Shown piece after piece: positions 26,001-38,000 of a stretch of 64,000 bases of DNA. The position numbers and the translations under genes are program-made. Position 1 is the first letter of the stretch. Each line of letters begins with the position of its first letter. The notes beneath the pieces were generated by a model. It was not told where the DNA came from and ran no database searches. It worked only from the letters and a program-made list of their open reading frames with translations. The stretch covers positions 1,414,925-1,478,924 of the forward strand of contig NC_079890.1 in the NCBI RefSeq assembly GCF_024868665.1. The letters are read 5' to 3'. The DNA comes from Triplophysa rosa. Its lineage: Eukaryota; Chordata; Actinopteri; Cypriniformes; Nemacheilidae.

Positions 26001-29000
26001 ACGGCACGTTTTTCACAAGAATCAGTGACATACATGACAAACATTTTATAAACTGAACTTGATGGTAAGTGAGGTTTCAGAGCTCTGTAAATGCACTAAC
26101 TGCTGTAAGCTACATGTGTTTTTCACAGAAAGAAGTGAGAACTTCATCTGCGTGCGTTTCAAACTTTTTGTCCTTTTTTGGAGTTTAGCAGAATACGTCA
26201 CTGTCCACTTACCTTGCATGGAAAACAAAAGCCTTCTGCCTGTAGTGTCCGTTGGTGTTTGGAAAGACACGAGGCTGAATAACCCACGACAATATGTTCA
26301 TTTGTGGTTGAACTATTCCTTGCGCGTTTTAGAAAAGTCAATATTACAATAAGGCTTTTTGACATTTCCTGAAAGTTTGTTCCGTCTTCCAGGAGAGGCC
26401 AATAAACTCTTGACAGAAAATCTATCACTCACTTTTCTTTCTTTAGTTTTGGGATCAATGAAACAACCTCACTTTTTAAAACAAAACCATATTGAACATA
26501 TATTAGTCCATCGTGTGTGTTTTTGGTCTGAGGTGGGTGTGTTTTACGTTAACGTGGAGGTGGAAGGTCAGGTGGTTTGGGTTTGTAGGGGTGGTGGTGG
26601 AGTGAGCACATGTTTGTGATCCCGCCAGAAGGAATATTGACTAGGTGCAAAGTGTGGGGCAGTAAAGAAAAGCAATATATTTCCTGAGCAAGCGTCCAAA
26701 CCACAGGTCAACTCATCTCAATCCGGGTCACAGCACTTCATCTCGAGTGTACCGAAGATCTTTGATAAAAACATCAGAGGTCATATTGACCATCCGGTTC
26801 TGTTCTTTAAAACGAGACGGAGCGATTGCAATTACATCGCAATACAAAAGAACCATCGACCATTTGTGAACTGTTACTCTCTTATTCAATGCCCTTTTTT
26901 TATACCCCACGTGGAAAACTCCCATTTTAAATCAGGCCGTTGTGTACTGTATATAAACGACAGGAGATTTGTTTTCTCATTACTGCCCAGACACTTGTGT
27001 TGGAAGGGGAGATGGTGTGCGTGCCTCAGAGGAAAATGTCCTGGATCCAATCAGAGTTGACCACATTACGTCCAAATCAAGCTCAATATTAGCTTCACGG
27101 TCTATAAGCCTTTCTGTTTTTTTGTTAAAAAGGACAATTTAGCCGTGCGCGGTTTAGTTCTGATTGAGACTTGAAGAGTCTGCTCTGATTGGCCGAGGAG
27201 AACGCAATGGGATGTGATTGAATGCTATGAGAAGGTGCACACACATTAGCGACGCGCATCGTCATTATATCTTTCATTTCCCAGCCATCTTGCTGTCATT
27301 GCCTTTTCATTCCTCCTCAAAGGTTACATCGAGGCAGCTGTCATTCCGGTGGGAGCTCGGCGAATCAAAGTTGTGGAAGACAAGCCGTCCCATAGCTTTC
27401 TGGGTAATTACTTGAGCTGTTGCCATAACGACTGCTTTCTGAACCGCCTCGCGTGCATCTCAGGCTAGACTCGGCAGAAGAGAAACTGGATAATGGCTGT
27501 ACACGGTGACTACGGCAGGTGTTGCGCTAAACACCGTGACAAATGACTTTACTGCGCTGACCGTGCATGTCACTACACACACGCTTATGGTGTAACACAC
27601 AAGCAGATTTGTGTTATATGCAGCTCCAGACAAAATATTCCTTATTGTTTTTTATCTTCACGATGATGTTGAAAAACGAGTACAACTCATTTGGATTATG
27701 ATAAGGACAAAATAGATTCTAGTCCTAATGACTTGTCACTATAGTTTATATGGCTAGAAATATATCACCCAGACATCATCTTGACTGGGTTCGTGAGATT
27801 GACTCTACTTACTGGATCTCATTTGATGTAAATCTTGTTAAACTGAACGAGGATCTGATTTGTCCAGCGTATTTATGGTAATGTAATCCATTCTAATTCA
27901 ACTTTTTATATAGAATGTCTCGCCATCCAACTTTTAAACAGAAATACTTTTTCACACTCCATATTCTTAAATAGACTTCTCTTCTTCCAAGGGTTATTAT
28001 CACGCAATTGCCTTGATTACACGTTATGAAAAATGACATGTGTCATGAATCACAGACTGAGACAAATGAGGTTCCTAATGCAGAAGAGGGAGTCTGGTTA
28101 CCCCTAAATGTAAAACAAGTAGTTCTGATATAATTCCTTGTGAACATAATATGCACCCTGCCGATTTTAAAACATGATGCTGCTTTCAAAGATACAATAT
28201 TTTGTCTCTTTCCTGAAGAGGATAAGCCCAGAATGCATAACATGCTTCACTTGATAAGCACTATTCGTATGACACGCAGAGATGTAGAAAGCATTTATTT
28301 AAAAAATCTCACCTTTTAAACCCTCTGCATATTGGTATAATTGGTATAAACCGTTGTGATTGGTGTTGTTATGCTTTTGCATTTGGGTGAATGTACTTCT
28401 TTATTTCTGATTGGCTGGTTTAGCTCTGAAGGACTCCAGCAAGCGATCCATAAACAATGACTGGAAAATCGAGTTGCCAGGGGAGTTTGAGCTTGCTGGC
28501 ACTACGGTCCGCTATGTGAGGAGAGGACTGTGGGAAAAGATGTCTGCCAAGGGACCCACCAAGACTCCACTCCACCTAATGGTAAAAACGTTAGGTCCTA
28601 ACATACACCCTTGGGGGACACCGTGTTCTTCATCACATTCTAATTAATGAGGTGTGCTTTTCAACTCAACATGAAGTGCCATTTGCAACCCATTTTACTT
28701 TATGACATGATTACGATTGAAACAAGATGTTTAATAAGAGAAATTGTAGGACTTTCGGGCAGGATTTTATTAATTGATAATTTATGGGAAATTGATACCA
28801 GATTCCAGCCAACAAGAAGTTATTAGTTTTTGCCAAGTAAATTGGTCAATTATGATTTCATGTTTATTGTAATAGTGCTTTTCTTCCTCGCCCCAAAGAG
28901 TTTCTTCCAAGTTGGTTCTTTCAAGAAACGGTTAATACAAGTTGCCGGTTTATATGTGGAAAACATACTAGCCTCCTAATTCAACGTAAATATATGAAAT

Positions 29001-32000
29001 GAACGGAAAACAGAACGCTTGAAATGTTTTGAAAGTAATAATGCAGATGTTTTGAATCCGCTGCCTTCACCAACATCTGGAACGGTTTTGCGCCCGCTCA
29101 GACATCATCTGTGGTCATGACGTCATCTTATGTTAGGGCTTTGGTAACGCATTACGGCTCGTTATCAAACGAAGTGCAATCTTCTCAGCACATTGTTTCA
29201 GTTAATATCTTCCTGAACCCTGGAAGATGAAGAGATTGGGTGCATAATCTCCAGTGCCACCACCCCCTCCCCCCCGCAGTCAAAGAGTTTCATGAAAAAA
29301 GGTTTGTTTAGTCTAGAAAGCCAGAAGGAGTCCTGAGAGATCCCTAATAGTACAATTAAGCAGTGAAGCCAGCTTTAGAAGATGCCAGCCGCTGAGAACT
29401 GCTTCGGCACACAAATGCTCGACTTCAAACGGTTTGAAGGTGTTTACGTCCCCACCTAGAATATTTGAGCTAAATTGTTATTTGCGCCTCAGGTCAGCGC
29501 TGGGAATTCTGACTGAGGGTTTTGTCTGACCTTGAATGCATAAACAGATGCAAAGCAGTCTTGCAAAATAATGTTTGCAGAATAATTAGGTTAAAAAAAG
29601 GAAAAATCAGCAACAAAGAGTCCTCGGACTATGTTTTAGCTTTTTTGTTGTTTTAATTTTAATATTTAAAATGTGATTTTATTTATGTTTTTAAGCTATT
29701 TAATGCCCTTTTGTCGTTTTTTATTATTGATTAGGTTTATTTTTATTTCAGCTTTAGTTGAATTTTGATTATATATATATTTTTATTATTAATTTATTTA
29801 TTTTAGTTAATAATTATTCTGCCTTAACTTACTATAAATAATAGTTTTAGTTTTTGCTTTAGTTATTTAGATTACTATTTACTAATAGAATTATCATTTC
29901 TTTTTTATTATGAATTTAGAGTGAATCTTTGAAAAGTATGGCATGTACTGTATGGGCCATATATGACCACAAACAAATAACATCCCAAAAAAACCACTTA
30001 TTTCAGTGTATTGCTATAGCAACATTTTTATAAATAATAATCTTGGTTTTTGCTTTAGTTATTTAGATTTGAAGGATTATAATTATAATATTCCTTTGAA
30101 TTCTTTCCAGCGAAGCTGCTTGCTTTATTGTGCAGCCTACTAACAGCACATTTGCCTACTCCAGACAGGGTCCGATCAAGGAGCAGTACATACTGACTAG
30201 ATCATCAGCAGAGGCTCCAAGTTTCGCAAAGACTGTCAGAAAGTGAAGACGTTGAGATGCCTTTTTTACACACTCGTCAATATGAGAATGTCCGTTTGGT
30301 TGATTGTCAAAATGAGACCCTAGGTAGTTTGACTGTAACACCACAGGAGTCCGTCTGCAGAATAAGTGGTGGTGGTTGTGCTGGAATTTCGTCTTCTTTC
30401 GACAGATTTTTTTCCATTTTGTGCCCAAGTTTCCAAAGCAAGTGCCTCCATTTCCATCTTTTTGTCTATTTCTATGTCTTTTAGCTCGTGATATAACAAT
30501 ATCGTCTGCATTCGCTGTATCCAGTGTATCGCCAAAAATGACTTCACGAGTTGACATATGGAGTAAAAACCTCGGGGAACCCCTGATCTCACAACCTTCC
30601 ATTCCCTGCTTTTACCATTTGCAACCACCCTGTTGTGTAGCTAAACAACCAAGCCAACAATTAAGCGTTGTTAAATGCTGGAAAAGCCTTGCATGGTCAA
30701 CTCGATCAAATGCTTTTGACATATCTGCCAATACAACACGGACCATAGTTGGTTGTTGAGAATCTGTCTCCCTTAGCCATGTGTGCATGTTCTTTACCAA
30801 AGCATTTGTGTTTAGGCTAATAAGCCCACTGATTGTGCATTCATTCAGAACTGTTGGCATACGTTTCAACACAAACCTCTCTTGGAAGTTAAGGAGTCCG
30901 ATGTTTCATGTGGTCGGGCAACCTTTGGGACTGAACATATATTAGCTTCTTCTTTCCATGCAGTTGGTAAGACTTGATGTGAGGTATTGATCAGATGTGC
31001 TATAACTGGTGCCAAATCTTCTGCGCGGTTCCTGAGAAGCCAAGGAGGTATATTGCTTTCCGGGTATCTAATATTATAAGGGCTTGTTTTATTTTTCCTA
31101 TACTACACAGTTCATGGGTTTTTGTTGGTTTGTCCAAAGGAAAAATGGCACGCATGTTATCAGCAAAAAAACTAACCTGAGGTGAAGATGGTTCTCATCA
31201 GATGAAGGCTCTTGGTCGTGTCACTGGAAGCGATTACAGAGATTGAATGAATGCAAGTGATCTTTCCTTTCTCCCGGCGTTCTGGTTGCCACATGGAATC
31301 TGACCTCACGCTTGTTCACAGGCCTCTGGAGAAAGTTTAGTGTGCTTTTAACAGAAAACAGTGTCGGGAAATGATACTTCTGTAGATTTCTCCAGAAATA
31401 AATGATCTTGATTTGATCTGCCGGCAGGTTCTTATGTTTCACGATCAGACGTACGGGATTCACTACGAGTACACTGTTGCTCTGAATCAGTCGCAGGAGA
31501 AGAGAAGCGAGACGGGGAAAGAAGCCGAACACATGTACCTGTGGACTCACAGCAGCTGGGAGGACTGTACCGTGCACTGCGGCGGAGGTCAGTGTCTGCA
31601 CACATTACCCACAATCCCCTGCAGAGCGTCCCTGATTTATTTATCAGAATGTCTCTGCTGTTTTACTTCAAGGTTCTGATAGTTTAGTAAAACTGTTAAA
31701 ACGTTTAATTTAAGTCATAAAATATGGGACTAAATTGAGAGTTGTGTTGAGGCACTAAAACTATTGCCTAAAATAAAAAAATAAATGGAAACTGAAAGAA
31801 AAACAAATTCATCTTATACAACAACACACTGTAAAAATAAGCAAATAAAGTGACAAACGCACATGACAAAATTAACATAAAAACTAAAAAAATAACATTC
31901 AATACAATTATTTTTACAATAAATACTATTGACGTGAGGCACAATGTTTTTTTTTCTGAAGGAACACCCCTGTAATGATGCTCTGTATTATCTGTCATCA

Positions 32001-35000
32001 GTTCTTCAGTGCGTTGGAATTGTTATTAACCTGAGAGCGAGCAACGTGACAACCGCATGCATGAAATAAACCCAAGAGACGTCTGTCTCATTTTCAAAGG
32101 CTTGCCGACTGTGACGGTTCATTCTCTCGAGACGTTTATCTACCATACACCAGCACGCATTCAAAATAAAATCTCCTAAAATAGCACGCTTTTATCAACT
32201 GACTTACTCCTTCATTTCAGCGGTTAGTGCTTCCTAATAGCTGTGAATTGTGGGGTAATTGCGGCTGAGAACTGTGTACGGATGTTGCATCAGCATCTCT
32301 ACAGTAAAAGTTACTGTACATGTGTTTTTAAAGCACTTCAGATGTGTTATTGCATCTGAGTAAGAAAGTGTGGGGTGTTTATTACTTGTAGTGTGATGAA
32401 TAGAACAGATTCATTTTTCAACACCAGCTGCATATTAAACTTTATAGATCTCACTTTTACGATTTTGTTGAAGAAAAAAACGCGTGTTTGCATTCTGGTA
32501 GATTGTAATCTTGTTTTGCTTTAGGTTTCCAGTAGTGATAATATTTAAAATAATACACTTCATTAAATAACATTTACACCGGACACACGGCTTGTTCTAA
32601 TGGGATTGTCGCGCTGCATCCGGTGTGGACAAAATTTAAATTATAATGGCTTCTATTGTCTTTTGTGTAGACACGGTGTTAGAGTTTCTAACAATGCAGC
32701 ATAACATTTTATTTGATCAAGTACGATTATTATTATTATTGTGTCATTATAATATATTTAAAGCTGCTTTGCAACAATGAAAATTGTAAAAAGCGCTATA
32801 TAAATAAAGTTGATTTGTCTTTTTAAAGAGGGATTCTAGCGGGACAATGATCAACATTTTTTAGTTTGGTTTAGATCTTTGGAGTTTTATGATGTTTACC
32901 GTAGTAATAATCAGACAGAGGGTGGGAAACGTGATCTAAAATTCCCTGTATCCAAATTCCAGGTTGGCATTATATTTGGCATAACGTTTGTGGAGGCAGC
33001 CTCAATCCCATAATGCATTGAATTCTATAAAAAACTTACATTCAAAATCCAGTCAAGATAGGGGATAGAATAAGAGACACATTGATAATAAATGAAGAGT
33101 TTGTTTCCAAAACCAGATAACTAAATTGTTCAAAAATCATGTTTTTAATTGTGCATTTCAATTCATATCAATCACAATGCAGTTAGTTTGTTTCGATTTA
33201 AGCCATAAAACCTCCAAAAATACAGCTAACTAACACAATAAAACACAATCTCTTCATATATTATTTGTTAATGAAAATCATCGATGAACAATCCCTATTT
33301 GGTGATAAGTATAAGTATAACCTGATTTAACTATCAGTTTGTGTAAAGTGTAATTTTAGGGTACAGTATCACCAATCGCTTAGCAACAAGTGAATTAGAG
33401 ATGCATCGATATATTGGCCGATAATCGGAATCGGTCGATAAAAGCAATTTTTACACGATCAGCTATTGGCACAAAGTTGCAGTCTGTTCTCTTATGATGG
33501 TTTTTTCAGTCCCTTCACTACGCCCCTCACCTGGAACATACCCGATGCCCATTATTTCTTTTAATATCACGCTGACATTTTTGTACAATGTGTCTTTTAA
33601 AACTTCTCTGTGTATATTTAAGTGAAAACATCTTGTCCTTGTCGACAGTGCATGGCATTGGTCTGTCTCATTTCAACACATCAGTGATCAACTCTTTCAG
33701 GAGATGTGCATTATATTGAGGGCACTCTACTCTTAATGGGGTAAAAGTCTTTGTTGCCATGGAAACCGCTGTTAAAGGCCATCTAATCCACTGAACACTG
33801 TCTACTGAACTGTCTAGGACGGTTGTAACTTAACTAGACACAGCTCAGTGAGTTTTAAGCCTCAAGTATTGGTTCTCTTCTCCAGTATTTTGAGCCTCTT
33901 TTTTTTTTTTTTACAACTGAGGTATTAGAAATTAGCACGATGAAGCATCACATCTTACCGTGTTGTCCAGATAGGGAACTCACAGGTTATGACCGGTACC
34001 CTGTCCTTCGCCGTCTGTCTCTCTCTCTCTCTCTCTCTCTGCTCAAGGTTTGCTTTGGTCAATTTTAAGCCACACTTAATGAATGTCACGGTTAATCCTG
34101 CAGTCCGGCATTCAGTCACACAGTTTCACACAGAGCCCAAGCTAATGAAGTGTGCAGCTCAAGGTTCAGTGTGTCCTCTATTACTGGTCTGGTCATGACT
34201 CCAGCTAAACACTAAAACAACCCCTCTTATTCTTATCTGTCATCAGAAATGTTTTGCTGTTATGGTAAATCTGATGTATATCTATATTGGGGGATGAGAT
34301 AGGATTAAATCTTTGGCAGTGTTTACAGTGAGATGCATTTTCTCTAATGCAAGAGAAAATACTGATGAAAGAAAAAGTAGCGTAGTGGAGCCAATACAGT
34401 TCAGTTCCTCAATATAAACACTAACATTGTTTATGGTTTGTTTGTAAACGTACCGCAAAGACTGTAGATAAGTGGTTCTCAAACTGGGGGGGCCCAAGAT
34501 GGATCCAGGGGGGCCCACAGATTTTGTGGCATATGAAATATAGAAGTTTTCATACATTTTATGCAATCAAAAATAAGACCACCAACCAAAGGTATTGATG
34601 TTCCAGCATTGTATAACAGAATTTGTTTTATGTTTAATTTAAAAAAAAAAAGGGGCCAACGAAAAAGTTTGAGATCCCCTGCCGTAGACCACCATACCAA
34701 GAGTTATACTTATGTAACCATGTATTTTTTATTGTAAGCATCTTATAAGCTTAGGACTAACACATGTTTTGTAATATCTGGATCTACTATTATATTATTC
34801 ATTCAGGTTTGAAAATACCTGTTTCTCGCATGAATTCAGTTCTACAGCCACAGAAAAAGTTAAAGTGATAGTTCACCCCAAAATGAAAATGCTGTCATCA
34901 TTTGCGCACCCTCTTGTCATTTCCAACCTGTACGACTTTCTTTCTTCCCCAGGAAGACAAAAGAAGATATTTTGAAGAAAGTTGCAAGCGCACAGCACTG

Positions 35001-38000
35001 GACCCCGTTCACTTCTATTGTATGGACACAAAACCAATGCAAATCATTTTTCAAAATATCTTCTTTTGTGTTCTGAAGAAGAAAGAAAGTCATACGGGTT
35101 TGAAATGACAAGAGGGTGAGCAAATGATGACAGAATGTTTATTTTTGGGTGAACCATCACTTCAAGAGACATTTCAAAATTGCTCAGTCTTTCTGAATTT
35201 ACAATTTTTAGGTATGTGTTTAGAGAAGGTAATCATTTTTGTTTCATTCTGTGAACTACTAACAATATTTCTCCCAAATTTGTAATAAACCTATTCTTTG
35301 TATTTGCATTTTTTGCAGAAAAACGGTGAAACGGGTGAAAATAACAGAAAAGATGCTCAGATTCACTTTTAAGCAACATGACAGGCGTATTTCTAGATGT
35401 ATTTAGGGAAAGTTCAAAAATGATTGTTTATGCGATAACCTGGATTTTTATCAGCTTTCATGTGTCTTGTCACATGTTAGATGACTTTATGCCTCTCTCA
35501 TCTAGTTATGCACTCTTTGAATCGTGTCTGCGTCTACAGCTCACGCTCTCAGTCTTCTGTTTCTTTCATGATGAGGCGTTAACGCTGGTTATCGTTTCAG
35601 GAGAGAGAAGGACTGTGGTGTCATGCATGAGAATCCTCAACAAGACCATGAGCCAGGTGAACGACAGCTACTGTCACATAGAGAACAGACCAGCGCCACA
35701 GATTCGCCAGTGTAACACGCACCACTGCCAGTACAGGTATGAACATGTGTTCTGTACACCCTCAAAAATCAACTTGCTAAATGCTCTCCCTACAAGCATA
35801 ATCAAGTAACTCGAACATAGAATTTTTAGTTAAAGGAGTCAAAAGATTGTTTTGCATATACAGTTTCTAACAAAGATTCTTCTGTTGACTGGACTTAGAT
35901 TCTTAAGTCAGAAAGTTTGCTCAACTTACAAAACAGAGTACTCTGAACAAACAATATCGCAAGAGTTTGAAAGTTCTCGGGATGCACTGCAGCATGTTCA
36001 ATTCTGTCTTTCTTATTAGTTTTTCTTTTAAAGATCAGTGTTTTAGTTCAATATAAATAACCAATCTCTATTCTGTATTTATGTTCAGCCAACAAAAAAT
36101 ATTTTGTTCTGTTGTTCATTAGGTAAACTTAATTTTTTAAGTTGGGTGGACTTCGGTTTCTGTTTGTTGAGTTAACTCAAAATCGCGCGCGCGTGATAGG
36201 TTGCCTTATTATTTTAAGTTGACTCAAATGTTTTTTTACAGTGTACGATATCTATATATACATAATATATGAAGAGTTTATTTCCAAAAAGAGATAACTC
36301 TGTTTTTAAAATGTTTACTTTTTAACTCCAAAAACATGATAACATCATAAAAGACGTGATTTTTGAAAAATGTTAAAAGCGGAGTTATCTCTTTTTGCAA
36401 ACCAACTCTTCATATGTATTTTGATGCGTCTTGATGTGACATCACCATCACCATCTAGTGTTCTGATTACATCCTTACAGAATGACACAGAAGTATTATG
36501 AATAGAAATGTGTGACGCTGCAGAAGTGTAATGGGCCTTTAAGAAGACAGCTGCTCATGTAGACAGGAAGACGATTAACCTCTCTCTCTCTCTCTCTCAG
36601 GAAGCAGTATTACACGTATGAATAAGGTTCTCGATTTCTCTAAATCAAACCCGGTTCCGGGCAGGACGTCCAAACATAATGCATAACCTCTTCTGTTCCC
36701 ATCATCACTGTGTAGATGAAAAACATCGAGTCATTATCCCGCAGGAGGACCATAAATCAAAGAGATGTTCGGTTGGCAATGATTTATACTGCTTTTCAAA
36801 CGATATGAAAAACAAGCATTATGATGCCATGTGCTCTCATTTAAACTAACCCACCAGCTTATGTTTGGCTCTCTCTCTCGCTGGCCGTTTCATTAAAGTA
36901 TCCATGCAATTCAATCGGCATCTGTATTGTTTATTTTTACCCATAATCCCTTTCCGTTTGAAACCAATAATGCACTAGTGGCAGCATTTAAAAGCAGCTT
37001 GTGTAACTTTATTACACTGTCTGATCGGATTGATTTGATTTTAAGAGCTGTCACTCTATAAAGCGTTTCAGAGCACAGTATAACTCACAGGGCATTTTGA
37101 AGGGACGTTGAAAGCAGACCGCGGGAGGTGAAGGTTACAGAATGCACCTCTTTAACCTCCATCAACTGGTTCTTGTAGTCGATTTCTCAGCGTTCCTCTT
37201 CACAAATCTCAGGAGGGTTCTCGAGATGTCTGGTGTTAATCGTGTGGGTCGCTCCAGGTGTCGACGGTTTATTCCCGCGCTTTGAGTCGCCGTCCCGTCG
37301 CATCAGCCAAGTGGCTTCCGTTGAGCTTCACTTGGCAGACAGATGCTCTACAGTCTCATTCAAACTGTTCAGATGCACACGGAATTACATTTTTTTGTGG
37401 ATGATATTACGCTGCGTCGACCCTTAAGAAGTCAAGCAGCCTCGATCCATGATGGTCCTCCACCGGTTTTGGCGTTACGCTAGGTGTTCTGACATGTGAA
37501 GGCATGGTTCGCATCACACAACACGTTCATGAAAGGCAGTTTTTATAGGACGCCTCTAACCGACACCTCCAATCTTCTCCCATCGTTTGGACGTCAGAGG
37601 CATTCGTAAGTTTTCTGTAGAAAATGACGTACGGTGCGACGTCCTGTTTAAAACTGGACAGGCTGTTTGCCACCCGTAAGACTTTTGAGATTCTCTCACT
37701 TTATCTTAAGATGGCTTAGGTCTTTCATTTTTAGCCCAGGTTTATATTTTTAACCTTTAAAAGCTTTATTAGACAGGGCAGAGAGGGGATTGGCAAAGCA
37801 CCTTGGGAACCAAACTCGGATCACGACAGTGCAGTTGTGTGCTTTGTTCGGAGACCTGGCCATCGGCTTTGCTTGTAGTTTCATTTTTAAATGATTTTTT
37901 GTTATTTTTACAAATGTAATTGTATTAGTTGTAATATATTTTTATTTTATTCTACCAAGCTAAATCGTATGTCACTTAGTAATAATGGAGAAATGTGATA

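Larger units (their letters stand above)
22778..27322 (+). other. adamts17: adamts17 intron between e8 and e9 (4.5 kb)
   Basis: Contains inverted-repeat elements at 23592-23954 and 24490-25013. The remaining 22778-23591 and 25014-27322 hold nothing I can identify. Confidence 0.8.
28582..31427 (+). other. adamts17: adamts17 intron between e10 and e11
   Basis: Begins with an antisense reverse-transcriptase motif (28593-28622), contains a low-complexity AT-rich tract (29640-29900), and carries a decayed antisense LINE (30150-31170). 28660-29600 shows nothing certain. Confidence 0.8.
31588..35600 (+). other. adamts17: adamts17 intron between e11 and e12 (4.0 kb)
   Basis: Contains a LINE 3' tail in sense (32760-32818), an inverted-repeat element (33088-33265), a CT microsatellite (34014-34040), a GGTTCTCAAAC element (34466-34686) and a complete palindromic repeat (34861-35165). 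31588-32550 shows nothing identifiable. Confidence 0.8.

Noticed and set aside
34902..35123. Two similar 68-codon ORFs on opposite strands
   Set aside because: An artefact of the long palindromic repeat, not a gene pair.
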